From Cupriavidus sp. EM10 (GTDB lineage Bacteria; Pseudomonadota; Gammaproteobacteria; Burkholderiales; Burkholderiaceae): a stretch of 64,000 bases of DNA. The stretch covers positions 248,001-312,000 of the forward strand of contig NZ_CP076062.1 of the NCBI RefSeq assembly GCF_018729255.1, in the 5' to 3' direction. This document shows positions 25,586 through 36,861 of this stretch, one piece after another; the first letter of the stretch is position 1, and each line of letters opens with the position of its first letter. Made by a program: the position numbers and the translations under genes. Under the pieces are notes generated by a model, which was not told where the DNA came from, ran no database searches, and saw nothing but the letters and a program-made list of their open reading frames with translations.

Positions 25586-26395
25586 TTATTTGAACTTGCG
25601 ACGCAGGAAGGAGCTGAAGGCGTCGACGAGGGTAACCATGCCTAAAATAACCAGCAAAATAGCCGAGACATCCTGGTATTGCATGATGCGCAGAGAGCCC
25701 ATCAGCTCGAACCCGATTCCACCGGCGCCGACCATGCCCATCACGGTCGAAGCACGGAAGTTGTATTCCCATCGATAGATCGCGGTATCGGCCATTTGCG
25801 GAAGCACTTGGGGAAAGATCCCATGAAAAATCACCTGCAATGGCGTGCAGCCCGCTGCATGCGCGGCTTCTACCGGTGCCGGATCGGCATGTTCGATCGA
25901 TTCCGAAAAAAATTTGGCGATCATGCCAACCGAATGTAAGCCTAGGGCTAAAACACCCGGCAATGCGCCGAAGCCAACGGCTGCCACGAACAGGATGCCC
26001 ATGATCAGTTCGGGTATCGATCGCAAAGCGTTTAACAGGCCGCGTGTGGCTTGATACACGAGTGGATGAGGGCTAGTATTCCGCGCGGCGAGCACTCCTA
26101 AGGGAATGGATAGCAATACCGCGATTGCCGTGCCGGCGATACTCATGGCCAAGGTATCCAGTACCGGTTTGACCCAGGTGCCAGCCTGCGAGAAGTTCGG
26201 TGGGAACATCTCGCCGGCAATTTTTACCAGGCTTGGCATGCCATCCTTCAATCGCTCGGCATCAAATAGGCCGACGTAATACCAGCAACCGATCACAATC
26301 GCCAGCACAACGGCAAACTGCAGTATCGTGCGGTTCCATACGCGCTGGCGCTCGGCCAGAATCAAACCAAAATCAGCTTGCATGCTGTCGCTCAC
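25586..26395 (-). CDS. ptxC: Phosphite ABC transporter permease PtxC
   Basis: 269 residues from ATG 26395 with five to six membrane helices. It fits the phosphonate/phosphite PhnE/PtxC permease family: an early WYYVGLFDAERL, then IPLGVLAARNTSP, and the EAA-type cytoplasmic loop PVEAAHAAGCTPLQVI that contacts the ATPase. The C-terminus ends VTLVDAFSSFLRRKF. Starts one base before the ptxB stop, and the gene is intact. Confidence 0.9.
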   Translation of the reverse strand: MSDSMQADFGLILAERQRVWNRTILQFAVVLAIVIGCWYYVGLFDAERLKDGMPSLVKIAGEMFPPNFSQAGTWVKPVLDTLAMSIAGTAIAVLLSIPLGVLAARNTSPHPLVYQATRGLLNALRSIPELIMGILFVAAVGFGALPGVLALGLHSVGMIAKFFSESIEHADPAPVEAAHAAGCTPLQVIFHGIFPQVLPQMADTAIYRWEYNFRASTVMGMVGAGGIGFELMGSLRIMQYQDVSAILLVILGMVTLVDAFSSFLRRKFK

Positions 26396-27257
<862 letters not shown>

Positions 27258-27261
<4 letters not shown>

Positions 27262-28076
27262 TCCTTTACGGTAGCAAGTTGCATGGGAAATGAAGTATCG
27301 ATAAGCCGTTCCTCTCGAGCGTCTTGTGGAACGCTCAAAGAAGAACGGGGTACTTGTTCATACAGCGTGTCGTAACTGGCTTGATCCAAAGTCTGCGGGG
27401 CGGCATCAAAAATGACTCGGCCATGGGACAGGCCAATAATACGGTCGGCATAACGTTGAGCGAGGTCTACCTGATGCAGGCTGACGACCGCCGAAATCCC
27501 GTCCTCTTTACAAATGCGGTGCAGCAGACTTAGCACTCGCTCTGCAGTAGCAGGATCGAGGCTGGCTACCGGTTCATCAGCCAACACCAGTTTAGGTTGC
27601 TGAGCCAGAGCCCGGGCAATACCGATGCGTTGCTGCTGGCCGCCGCTCAATGCGTCGACACGGCTTAAGGCTTTGTGCAATAAGCCGACTCGGTCCAGAC
27701 TTTGCAAGCATATGGATTGATCCTTCGCCGGGAGGGGGAATAGACTGCGTAATGCCGTGTGGTAGCCCATTCGGCCCATCGAAACGTTTTGCAAAGCCGT
27801 CAGTCGGCCAATCAATTGATGCTGTTGAAACACCATGCCAGTCTGTCGGCGATGCATGCGCAATGCACGCGAGTTCGCCAAATTTCCTAAGCCGGCGACA
27901 ATGGTGGTGCCGCGCTGCGACGCATGCAGCGAATTAATACAGCGAAGTAGCGTGGATTTTCCAGCGCCGGAAGATCCGAGCAATACGGTGAACTGTCCCT
28001 GATGGAGTTTGAGAGTGGTGGGATACAGTGCAATCGCATCACCATAACTGACTGAGACATTCTGTAGTTCGATCAT
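27258..28076 (-). CDS. ptxA: Phosphite ABC transporter ATPase PtxA
   Basis: 272 residues from ATG 28076. Walker A GSSGAGKSTL, Q-loop GMVFQQHQLI, signature LSGGQQQRIGIARAL, Walker B LVLADEPVASLD and H-loop VVSLHQVDLA are all present. First gene of the ptxABCDE operon, overlapping ptxB by 4 bases. It powers phosphite uptake. Intact. Confidence 0.92.
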
Positions 28077-28096
28077 GACACCTCCGGCAGATTTGA

Positions 28097-28166
28097 ATTC
28101 GTAATCAAAATGATGACCTGATTACGAATCTGAATTGCAGCGATGGTAATGTCGTGATATGACACC
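28097..28166 (-). promoter_or_regulatory. ptx operon control region: LysR-type inverted repeat and possible Pho box
   Basis: Perfect 11-base inverted repeat ATTCGTAATCA / TGATTACGAAT (28097-28107 and 28119-28129, 11-base spacer), a typical LysR site, presumably for PtxE. Further upstream the minus strand reads GTGTCAT-ATCA-CGACATT (about 28165-28148), two 7-mers 4 bases apart as in a Pho box, though the second is a weak match. Confidence 0.5.
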
Positions 28167-28850
28167 CTGATGACTCGTTGATGTCATTTTGTGGCATGGT
28201 CGCGGGTGCCTGTGAGGGAAATAAGTTGTGCTATCTATGCCAAATATAGACGTCTGCTATGGGTCGGGAGCGGCAAGCCATCAATACCAAGACCGGTCGT
28301 TCGCGTGACTCCATCTCGGGGGCATGAATCGAACGACTGGTGTTGAGGGTCAAGCGGTCAATCAAGTCGATGCCCGCCGAATGACTTCTTGCGGCAAACG
28401 CAGTCGGTCAGATCGCAAACATCAATGACCGAGTACAGCCTGAAGCTGTCCATGCCTGGTGAGCGGCAGTTCTGCAGCGTTGGGTGCCGGTCACACCCAT
28501 GGGGCGCACTTGCGCAGACCAGCATCAAGCCGACCTTCAGTTCAGCGGCCGGTGCTCCCATGTGCCTCGGCGAATGGTGGGGCGGCGGCCAATCGCACTG
28601 GCACCCTGGCGTGTCGCGCAGCAAACGACCTGCTCTGCCAAAGCTGAACACTCCGATCGCTGCAAATCCAATGAAAAGTATGATCAGGCCAATCCAGGCG
28701 CCCTGGATAATTAAGGATGGTCTGCACAACCACCGCTGACGCGGCGACTGGCGGCTGTTATTTCAGATGACGACACTTTTTTGCGTTCAAAGGGCAGATT
28801 CAGGGCGAATTGAACCCCAGTCGCGACCCCTTGGCCGTTTTTGGGCGCAC
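28167..28850. other. Region without a recognisable gene
   Basis: 684 bases between the ptx promoter and the IS5-type transposase. A minus-strand frame of 123 codons (28729-28358) starts with one membrane-like stretch (GAWIGLIILFIGFAAIGVFS) but then becomes Cys/Pro/His-rich, unlike a protein. It may be a decayed end of a former gene. Nothing else supported. Confidence 0.35.
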
Positions 28851-29684
28851 TCATCCCTGCGCCCCCATATTCAAGAGTCGTTTGCGCACCATCCACAGGT
28901 TGGACAGTGCAAACAGCGTCATCAGATTGGCCGTGTTCTTGGCCAGCCCCCGGTACTTGACCTTGACGTAGCCGAACTGCCGCTTGATGACACGAAACGG
29001 GTGCTCTACCTTGGCGCGGATGCTGGCTTTGGTATTTTCCAACTGCTCCAGGATGCTGCCCATGGGCGTGTTCTTGTCCATGGCCTTTCGCTTGCCAGGC
29101 ATCATGGCGATGTGCCATTTCACATCCGGGTGCTTGGCCTGAATTTCTGCGCGCTTTTCAACACCCCGGTAGCCCGAATCGGCAAAGACGTCGGTTTCTT
29201 GCCCATGCAACAGCGCGTGTGCCTGGGTGATGTCGTGCGCGTTGGCCGCCGTGGTGGTCACGCTGTGCACCAACCCCAAATCGGCATCCGAGCCGATGTG
29301 CGCCTTCATGCCGTGGTGCCACTGGTTGCCCTTTTTGGTCTGGTGCATCTCAGGGTCGCGCGTGCCTGTGCCGTTCTTGGTCGAACTCGGCGCGGCAATC
29401 AACGTCGCATCCACGACCGTGCCTTGCTTGAGCAGCAAACCCTTGGCGGTGAGGGTGGCGTTGACGGTTGCCAAGATTTGCAAGCTCAGATCGTGAGCTT
29501 CGAGCAGATGGCGAAACCGCAAGATGGTGCTTTCGTCGGGAAGATGGTCCTCCCCCATGTCCAGCCGGACAAACTCACGGAACATCGGCGTGTCGTACAG
29601 CGCCTCTTCCATCGCCGGGTCAGACAAGTTGAACCACTGCTGCAAAAGTGGATGCGCAGCATCGTTTCCACAGCAAACGGTGGA
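28851..29684 (-). pseudogene. IS5 family transposase, 5'-truncated and frameshifted
   Basis: The DDE core of an IS5-type transposase is clear: MLRIHF, QQWFNLSDPAMEEALYDTPM, ILRFRHLLEAHDL, VVDATLIAAPSSTKN (first Asp), DPEMHQTKKGNQWHHGMKAH, VFADSGYRGVEKR (second Asp), RVEHPFRVIKRQFG (Glu). A missing T on the coding strand (AAAA at 29644-29647) breaks the frame between RIHF and QQWF. Upstream of PPFAVETML the sequence is not IS5-like and runs through a terminator hairpin, so the N-terminus is lost. No clear terminal inverted repeats found. Confidence 0.75.
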
Positions 29685-30048
29685 CATACATGTAGCTCGA
29701 ATGGTGGCACCAGACGCAAAAAAGGCGCTCAAAGCGCCTTTTTTGTTGTCCGCGATAAGTAGCGTTATCGCGAGTTGAGCATTCACAAGTACTGGCGGGA
29801 ATCCCGAAAAGGTGTCAAGCATGACTGTGTCGATGTCTGCTTTGCAGCGTGGCTTGGTTGGGACTGATAGAGGGCTTCCACCATCGCGTGCGCAGGCACA
29901 CGTCCATCGGATCCATGGCCCCGTCACAAAGGAAAGCAGCTGCTGGCGGCATGGATGGATGTCCGTGGAAACCTGGCAGGGTCCACCGTCTGTTCACTCA
30001 GGTGGCACAAATTGTGCTTAACAACAACGGGCGCCATTGAGTTGGAGC
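29685..30048. other. Non-coding region with a bidirectional terminator
   Basis: 29718-29744 reads AAAAAAGGCGCT-CAA-AGCGCCTTTTTT, a symmetric hairpin able to stop transcription in both directions. No gene is supported in the rest. The region separates the transposase remnant from the urease leader. Confidence 0.5.
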
Positions 30049-30137
30049 GTTCCATGCACCGCGGCAGGGCTGCCGCCCCATTTTGGCTACGTAGCCTTCG
30101 TTTCACTGCCTGACGGCGGAGCTAGGGCTTTTTGTTT
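30049..30137 (+). promoter_or_regulatory. Leader-terminator before ureAB, putative ANTAR (AmiR) target
   Basis: Homologous to 38721-38804. Hairpin GCGGC-AGGGCT-GCCGC (30061-30076) presents a six-base loop with A at position 1 and G at position 4, the ANTAR recognition rule. A second hairpin, GGCTA-CG-TAGCC (30085-30096), follows. Then comes the CCTTCGTT ... GGGCTTTTTG stretch, which looks like a degenerate terminator. The gene for an AmiR-type antiterminator is at 38062. Confidence 0.6.
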
Positions 30138-30158
30138 TTGGACCACAGGTATTCTGCA

Positions 30159-30857
30159 ATGCGCCTTTTTCCTCGTGAGATTGATCGCCTTCTGCTGCAC
30201 CAGGCGGCAAGCCTAGCGCAGGCTCGCCGCAAGAAGGGCTTGCAGCTGACCGAACCGGAGGCGCGGGCGCTGATCGCGGACGCCATCTGCGAGGGGGCGC
30301 GCCAGGGAGGGACTGTGGCGGATATGGTGTCCATGGCCAGCGCGCTTCTGAACGAGGACGACCTGATGGCAGGCGTGGCCGAGCGCATCGACGTGGTCAT
30401 GGTCGAAGCCTTCTTCCCTGACGGGCAGAAGCTGGTATGCGTTCGCGATCCAATAGGGCCAGCCAAGGCAAAAGGGCCGTCGAATGCGGCACCGCAAGTC
30501 GAGCCACGCTGGCGCCTGGTCGAAGAACCGTTAGTGGTCAATCAGAACCGGCCTACGCTGCGCCTTCGAGTGGAAAGCACCAGTGACCGGCCGATACAGA
30601 TCGGCTCGCACTATCACTTTTTCGAAGTCAATCCGGCACTTCGGTTCGATCGCGCCGCCGCGTACGGCATGCGCTTGGATATACCAGCGGCAACCACACT
30701 ACGTTTCGAACCCGGCGATGCGCGAGATGTTGATCTTGTGGCCATCGGAGGTGCGCGTCGCGTGTTCGGCTTGGCGGGCCTGATCAATGGAGCACTCGAC
30801 GACCCGGCGGTGCGCTGCGCAGCAATGACCCGGCTTGTCGCGTTTATCCAGGACTAG
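30159..30857 (+). CDS. ureAB: Urease gamma-beta fusion subunit (UreAB)
   Basis: 232 residues from ATG 30159. Residues 1-100 are UreA ([47 protein letters not shown]). Residues about 110-232 are UreB ([45 protein letters not shown]). Fused gamma-beta subunits are known in some bacterial ureases. It assembles with UreC to split urea into ammonia and carbamate. Lies behind the ANTAR-type leader and two bases before ureC. Confidence 0.92.
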   Translation: MRLFPREIDRLLLHQAASLAQARRKKGLQLTEPEARALIADAICEGARQGGTVADMVSMASALLNEDDLMAGVAERIDVVMVEAFFPDGQKLVCVRDPIGPAKAKGPSNAAPQVEPRWRLVEEPLVVNQNRPTLRLRVESTSDRPIQIGSHYHFFEVNPALRFDRAAAYGMRLDIPAATTLRFEPGDARDVDLVAIGGARRVFGLAGLINGALDDPAVRCAAMTRLVAFIQD

Positions 30858-30859
30858 GC

Positions 30860-32574
30860 ATGGCATTCACCATTGAACGTTCACGCTACGTGCAACTGTA
30901 CGGCCCCAGCTCAGGCGACAGCGTCCGCCTCGGCGACACAGGGCTATGGGCCCGGGTCGAGCGTGACTACTGTCATGGCGGCGACGAACTTGTTTTGGTG
31001 CCGGCAAGACGATCCGTGCAGGGACTGGCTGCGACGGCGCGATGACAGCGGCGGACGGCGTTCTCGACCTTGTCGTCACCAACGCACTGATCATCGACGC
31101 GGTGGCCGGCATCATCAAGGCGGACATCGGCATAAAGCAAGGGCGGATTGTTGGTATTGGCAAGGCCGGGGATCCCAACATCATGGATGGCGTGAGCCCT
31201 CAGCTTATCGTCGGGGTCAATACCGACATCAGAGCCGCCGAAGGATTGATCGTCACGACCGGAGGCATCGATTGCCATGTCCACTTCATCGACCCGGGTC
31301 AGGTGGATGAGGCCCTGTGCGCAGGCATCACGACCTTGATGGGCGGGGGACTCGGTCCCACCACGGTTCCGATCGCCTCAACCGGCACAACCAACCTAGG
31401 TCTGATGCTACAGGCGGCTGAGGCGTTCCCAGTGAACTTCGGCTTCATCGGCAAGGCTGCGTCACACACCGTGGCGCCCCTGATTGAACAACTCGCCTCT
31501 GGGGCCGCCGGCCTCAAAGTCCATGAAGACTGGGGCGCCAGTTCGGCCGTCATCGACGCCGCACTCCAGGCTGCTGACATTGGCGGTGGCCAGATCCAAC
31601 TGCACACCGACACCCTAAACGAATCGGGCTTCATCGAGCATACTTTGCGCGCGATCGGTGACCGATGCATCCATGCATACCACGTCGAGGGCGCGGGCGG
31701 CGGGCATGCGCCCGACATCATCCGCATTTGCGGCAAGGCGAATGTGTTGCCGTCTTCGACCAATCCAACCAATCCGTTCACGGTCAACACCTTTGACGAG
31801 CACTTCGACATGGCGATGACAAGCCATCATCTGAATCCTCGATTACCGGAGGACGTTGCCTTCGCGGAGAGTCGTATCCGCCGCGAGACGATCGGCGCCG
31901 AAGATGTATTGCACGACCTAGGAGCAATCAGCGCTATCGGCTCTGACAGCCAGGGTATGGGGCGCATTGGCGAGACGATCGCAAGGACCTGGCAGCTGGC
32001 TGAGCACATGCGTGATCTGCGCGGCAGTCTTTCTGAGGACCTCGGCACGGGCGCCGATAACCACCGAATCCTGAGGTACATCGCCAAGTACACGATCAAC
32101 CCTGCAAAGATGTTCGGCATCGATCACGAGGTCGGATCCATTGCTCCGGGAAAGTTGGCCGACCTGGTTTTCTGGCGTCCCGACAGTTTCGGCATCAAAC
32201 CGGAGTTGGTCATGAAATCGGGTTTCCCTGTATGGGCACCGCTTGGGGAAGCCAATGCATCTCTGATGACCTGCGAGCCGTTGCGCTACCGGCCCATGTG
32301 GGGCTGCTTCGGTCGTGCGCCACAGGCGCTGGGCGTGCGCTTTGTCGCGCCGCCTTCCATCGCTGCAGACATCGGCCGCAGGCTCGACCTTAAATCCGCT
32401 CTGGTGGCCGTAACGGACACACGGGGACTGACCAAGCGCAATATGCTCTACAACGATCTGTTGGCCGATATCAGGGTTGATCCAGAAACCTTCCGCGTCT
32501 ACATCGATGGCCAAACGCTGATCAGCGCTCCAGCCACGCGAGTGACGCTGGGGGCCTCCTACATGCTCAAGTGA
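30860..32574 (+). CDS. ureC: Urease alpha subunit UreC, frameshifted, with Ser in place of the flap Cys
   Basis: Two frames (30860-31045 and 31042-32574). One more T in the run at 30993-30996 gives [20 protein letters not shown] and joins them into a normal ~570-residue Ure alpha. Nickel ligands: CHVHF, the carbamylated Lys in [27 protein letters not shown] and the Asp in GSDSQGMG. The mobile-flap motif reads MTSHHLN where ureases nearly always have VCHHLD, so the flap Cys is Ser. This Cys is not essential, but its loss may change kinetics or inhibitor sensitivity, or mark an atypical clade. Confidence 0.9.
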
Positions 32575-32589
32575 ACAAAGGGATCTGAA

Positions 32590-33204
32590 ATGTCTGTGGT
32601 GCGATTAGGCATCGGCGGTCCGGTTGGCAGCGGCAAGACGCGCATCGTGGAGCGCCTGCTCCCCATTTTTGCCGAGGAGGGTATTTCCACGGCAGTTATT
32701 ACCAATGACTTGGTTACGCGAGAGGATGCGGAGCGTGTACGTCGATCCGGCTTGATCGATCCCGATAGGGTGTTGGGCGTCGAGAGTGGGGCCTGTCCGC
32801 ACACCGCCATTCGCGAAGACCCGTCCGTCAACATCGAGGCCGTTGAATGGCTCGAACGGCGCTTTCAGCCAGACGTCATCCTCATCGAGAGTGGCGGCGA
32901 CAATCTGGCCGCTACTTTTTCAAGTGAACTGGTGGATTGGTGGATGTTTGTCATCGACGTGGCTGGCGGGGACGACATACCGCGCAAGCGTGGACTAGGC
33001 GTTTTGCGAGCCGACCTGTTGGTGGTCAACAAGATCGACCTAGCTCCCCACGTTGACGCGGACCTCGACCGCATCCGCGCCGATGTGGCAATAGCTCGAC
33101 CCAATCGTCCCTCGCTGTTCACGGATCTGCGTCGCGGTGAGGGTGTACGCGCAGTCTTCGAGGAGCTAAGGCGCTCGGCACTGTTCGGGCATGGCCGTAC
33201 ATGA
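32590..33204 (+). CDS. ureG: Urease accessory GTPase UreG
   Basis: 204 residues from ATG 32590. P-loop [21 protein letters not shown], metal-binding [15 protein letters not shown] (Cys-Pro-His), base motif NKIDLAP. It drives nickel insertion into the UreAB-UreC apoenzyme with UreD, E and F. It overlaps ureD by 4 bases. Intact. Confidence 0.95.
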   Translation: MSVVRLGIGGPVGSGKTRIVERLLPIFAEEGISTAVITNDLVTREDAERVRRSGLIDPDRVLGVESGACPHTAIREDPSVNIEAVEWLERRFQPDVILIESGGDNLAATFSSELVDWWMFVIDVAGGDDIPRKRGLGVLRADLLVVNKIDLAPHVDADLDRIRADVAIARPNRPSLFTDLRRGEGVRAVFEELRRSALFGHGRT

Positions 33205-34016
33205 CCGACGGCCTGCTTCAACTTCGTCTGGCCTGCGACCGCCAAGGCCGTACCCGATTGGTGGAGCGTAAGCAGCGCTACCCGTTGACCACCACCGCTG
33301 TGCTGCCGCTCGACGCCGGTCCGGGCGCTCTCATATATGTACAAAACGCGGCTGGATCGGTATTTGGCGGCGACCGTTTGCACCTCGACGTGGCGTTGGG
33401 TGACGGCGCTGAGCTTTGTCTGTCGACACCGTCCGCCACGCGACTGCAAGGGGATACCCTGTCGGTGCAGACCTCGCACATTTCAGTGGGGAAAGGGGCC
33501 TTTCTCGAATCCATTCCCGACATGCTGATACCGCATGCGCGCTCGATGCATAGACAGCACACCCTGGTCGAGCTTGCATCCGGTGGGCGGGCGATCATCG
33601 CCGACGCGCTGGCTCCAGGCCGTGTCGCGAGCGGCGAGCGTCACGCATATCAGTTGCTCGCGCTGCGCTTGCGGGTCTGCGTCGAAGGGTCTTCGATCCT
33701 CCATGACGCCGCAACCTTTTGCCCTGATGAGGCGGATCCGTGGCTGGAGGGAGCACTTGGCAGGCAAGGCTATGTCGGGACGCTGTTCGCATTGACGCAG
33801 GAAGGTTGTGCGGCAGAACTCGCGGACAGGGTCCACGCCGGTATCGCAAGTGTGCAAGGAGTTTACGGTGGGGCCTCCCCATTGGCTTCTGGATATGGCG
33901 TCGTTGCCCGCTTGCTGGCCGACGACTCACCGCTATTGCGCCACGCAATGCAGCTCACGTGGGATCTCATGCGCCGCTGCCTGCTTGGCCGTCCAGCACC
34001 TCAACTGCGAAAGTAA
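33201..34016 (+). CDS. ureD: Urease accessory protein UreD (UreH)
   Basis: 271 residues from ATG 33201 (ATGA overlap with ureG). Typical features: [19 protein letters not shown] (family consensus GGLLGGD), [23 protein letters not shown]. It scaffolds the complex through which UreF and UreG deliver nickel. The order G-D-E-F downstream of ureC is unusual, since ureD often precedes ureA. Confidence 0.92.
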   Translation: MTDGLLQLRLACDRQGRTRLVERKQRYPLTTTAVLPLDAGPGALIYVQNAAGSVFGGDRLHLDVALGDGAELCLSTPSATRLQGDTLSVQTSHISVGKGAFLESIPDMLIPHARSMHRQHTLVELASGGRAIIADALAPGRVASGERHAYQLLALRLRVCVEGSSILHDAATFCPDEADPWLEGALGRQGYVGTLFALTQEGCAAELADRVHAGIASVQGVYGGASPLASGYGVVARLLADDSPLLRHAMQLTWDLMRRCLLGRPAPQLRK

Positions 34017-34021
34017 CTCCA

Positions 34022-34591
34022 ATGATTGAACAACACTTTGACCCACCTATTGCAGCGCGAATCCTCGGCCGGGTGGGTGCGCCAGAGTTCGCTGGACGCT
34101 GGATCGAGCGAGTACCGGTACCCGCCGCGGATGCGGCACGCCGGCGCGTGCTGCTTCGCGGAGAGCACGGTACGGCCATCGCTGTGGATCTCCCCAAGCC
34201 AGCTTGGTTGTTTGATGGCGCGGTACTCCACGACAATGGCTGTCGCTTGCTTGTTGTCACCCGCCCACCGGAACCGGTCATGGTCATTGGGTTGGCACAA
34301 CTCACACCCGCCGATACGCTCCGCATCGGCCATGCGCTGGGCAATCGGCACAGCCCTTGCGAACTGTCTGAGGGCGAGATCATCGTCCCGGTCACTGACA
34401 CGCCGGAACTTGCCTCCCGACCCGTGTTGGCGCTGGGATTGGCCGGACTTCAGCTGCGTTTCGACCATCTGCCGTTTGCTGCCCAATGTCCACCGGCTTG
34501 CGGCGCAGCCGCACACGATCACCCGCCCCAACGATTGGATCACGGTTCGCATTTGCATCCGCATTCGACACATGCACGCCACGATGGATGA
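34022..34591 (+). CDS. ureE: Urease nickel metallochaperone UreE
   Basis: 189 residues from ATG 34022. Peptide-binding domain, then the metal-binding domain with IGHALGNRHSP, then a His-rich tail (HDHPPQRLDHGSHLHPHSTH), which stores nickel as in many UreE proteins. The end overlaps ureF. Confidence 0.92.
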   Translation: MIEQHFDPPIAARILGRVGAPEFAGRWIERVPVPAADAARRRVLLRGEHGTAIAVDLPKPAWLFDGAVLHDNGCRLLVVTRPPEPVMVIGLAQLTPADTLRIGHALGNRHSPCELSEGEIIVPVTDTPELASRPVLALGLAGLQLRFDHLPFAAQCPPACGAAAHDHPPQRLDHGSHLHPHSTHARHDG

Positions 34592-35285
34592 GACTGCTGC
34601 AATGCGCATGCTGACACTGATGCAGCTGTCGGACTCGGCACTACCCATTGGCCGTCATGCACATGCGATGGGCCTGGAAAGGCTCATTCGAGACGGACGC
34701 GTGCAGACCCGCGAAACGCTGCGTGAGATGGTGGTCTCTGCGTTGATCCACGGGGCGGCTCGCTCCGATGGCACTGCGACCGCTCTCGCGCATGGCGCGG
34801 TGATGGCGCAGGACCTCGCCGCACTGCGCGGGGTAGACGCCAGGCTCGACCTGCTAAAGCAGACGCCCTCAGCGCAAGCCGCGTCCCGCCGCTGCGGCAG
34901 CCGCCTCGCGGCCATGGCTACCACCTTTGGAGCGCAGGCCCTGTTGACCGAATACGCCGCAGAGATCGCCGCCCAAAAGTCGCCTGGCCATCTCTCGGTA
35001 GTTTCCGGCGCTATTGCGGCCACTGCAGGTATCGATCGTGAACACGCAGTGCTGTGCGAAATGCGCGGAGTGGCATCCATGATTCTGTCGGCCGCGGTTC
35101 GTCTGGACCTCCTCGCGTCTGCAGCCTGCCAGGGCATGCTGGCAGAACTGTCCCAGCACATCGTCAAAGCTACGCGAATCGCCTTGCGCACAGGTCTTGA
35201 GGAGATGTCGTGCAGCGCGGCCGCTGGGATTGAGGTTGCCGCCATGCGACATGCCCGCGACGACGCTCGGCTTTTTGCCAGCTGA
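34584..35285 (+). CDS. ureF: Urease accessory protein UreF
   Basis: 233 residues from ATG 34584, overlapping the ureE stop (ATG 34572 is another possible start). Typical LMQLSDSALPIGRHAHAMGL at the N-terminus (family: Q.sDsafPvGsfshS.GLE) and an all-helical build. It bridges UreD and UreG during nickel loading. Last of the urease genes. Confidence 0.9.
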   Translation: MDETAAMRMLTLMQLSDSALPIGRHAHAMGLERLIRDGRVQTRETLREMVVSALIHGAARSDGTATALAHGAVMAQDLAALRGVDARLDLLKQTPSAQAASRRCGSRLAAMATTFGAQALLTEYAAEIAAQKSPGHLSVVSGAIAATAGIDREHAVLCEMRGVASMILSAAVRLDLLASAACQGMLAELSQHIVKATRIALRTGLEEMSCSAAAGIEVAAMRHARDDARLFAS

Positions 35286-35317
35286 TTCCTACAAACCCCC
35301 TTGAAGGCATTTCATAG

Positions 35318-36861
35318 ATGCAAAATGACCGGATGTTGCGCGTGGCTCTGGACTGGGCCGTGGACGAAATCGACCCACCCCGTTCTTTCGGCGGCTGGAA
35401 CACTGGCCGCGTCGTGCAGCAAACGCACGAAAGCCTCGTCGAGGATGATTTCCATATGCCCCCGGTTCAACCGGTGCGCCGACCCAAGTGGTGCCCAGGC
35501 TGGCCGAATCGGTGCAGCAATCGCCCGATGCCCGCCACTTCATCTTCAAACTTCGCAGAGACGTACGCTTTCACGACGGCGCCGAGCTGGATGCGGATGC
35601 CGTCGTCCTCAATTACCAGAGGATGTGCGATCCGGCCTCTCCCTATTACTCACATGTCGCTGCTGACTTCAATCGCGAAGGGGTAGGGCTCATCGACCAC
35701 GTTCACGCGCGGGACTCGATGACAGTCGAGTTTCGCTTGAGCGAACCATTCCCGGAATTTCTGCGTTACATGACGCAGGAAGACGCGCCCGGCTCGCAGG
35801 CACTTATCAGCCCTAAGGCGATCCGAGAATTCGGACCGGATGGCTGCGCAGATCGCGCCCCAGGCACCGGGGCTTTTCGGTTCCATCGTCGATTTGAGAC
35901 CGCGGGCGGATCGGCCGTGGAACTTCGACGCAACGCGGCGTATTGGGATGGCCCGCCGGCGATCGATGCCATCCAGTTCCTTCCAATTCCCGATCTGCAG
36001 GATCGCGTGCGGGCCCTGATGGAAGGCCAGGTGGACGTAGCCTACAGCCTCGAGGGCACCGATGTGGAGAACCTGCTGGCGCGCGGTTTTAACGTGCCTG
36101 CGTTTTCCCCTCCGTACCTTTGGTACTTGGTGTTCAACCAACGTGACCCATGGGTATCCGATGGCCGGGTACGCCAGGCCATTGCACATGCCATTGATCG
36201 GAAGTCGCTTTGTGACGCGCTCTTTCCAGGAACTGTACGCCCTGCAACCTCGGCGATTCCACCGGGTGCGCCAGCGCATGATGCGCATGCATTGGAACGC
36301 TATCCCTACGACCCTGATCTGGCGCGCGCCTTACTGGCAGCGGCTGGTGTTCCACAGGGCTTGGTCCTGCATGTCATTGGCGCACGCGCGGGCTCGGCGC
36401 AACTCGATCCTGGAGCGATCTTCCAACGAATCGCACACGACCTCGCTGCGGTCGGGGTCCGACTGGAAGTCAGCTTGCAAGATGAATGGGTTGCCTATTG
36501 CAATCAATGGCGGCAAGGCGCACCGATGGGCGTCGCAATGAGCGAGATGAGCTGGGCCATGTCGTGCGACGTGTGGTTATCTCAGGTCCTGCACAGCCGC
36601 AACATGTCCCCACGCGGGTTCAATGCCGGGTACCACCACGATCCTGTACTCGACACGATGCTGGATCAGGCGCGGAGTACCCTGTCATTTGAAGAGCGAA
36701 AATCGCTTTACCGCGCCGCTGATGCGCGCGTCATGGAGACCCTCCCCATCCTGCCCCTGGTCACCTCGGCAAGAGGGATGATCGCATGCTCGCCCCGTGT
36801 CACTGGCCTGACTACAGTGAACCAGTGCTGGCAAGACTTTCGGCGCGTACGGTTCACTTAA
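35318..36861 (+). CDS. Family 5 extracellular solute-binding protein without signal peptide, frameshifted
   Basis: From ATG 35318 the chain reads LRVALDWAVDEIDPPRSFGG. A C-run at 35459-35463 lacks one C; repair gives MPPGSTGAPTQVVPRLAESV and joins the long second frame ending 36861. The SBP_bac_5 fold is clear: FKLRRDVRFHDGAELDADAV, GTGAFRFHRR, YLVFNQRDPWVSDGRVRQAI, YDPDLARALLAAAG. Family members bind peptides, nickel or small nitrogenous ligands. There is no signal peptide, so it may act in the cytoplasm as a sensor, like AmiC next door, or the true start may have been lost. Confidence 0.8.

Noticed and set aside
28358..28729. 123-codon minus-strand frame with one hydrophobic stretch
   Set aside because: Composition after residue 35 is not protein-like and there is no Shine-Dalgarno. 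Reported only as a region without a recognisable gene.
30049..30137. Guanidine or other metabolite riboswitch before ureAB
   Set aside because: The ANTAR-type hexaloop, the homologous copy before the transporter and the AmiC/AmiR genes between them explain the structure better.
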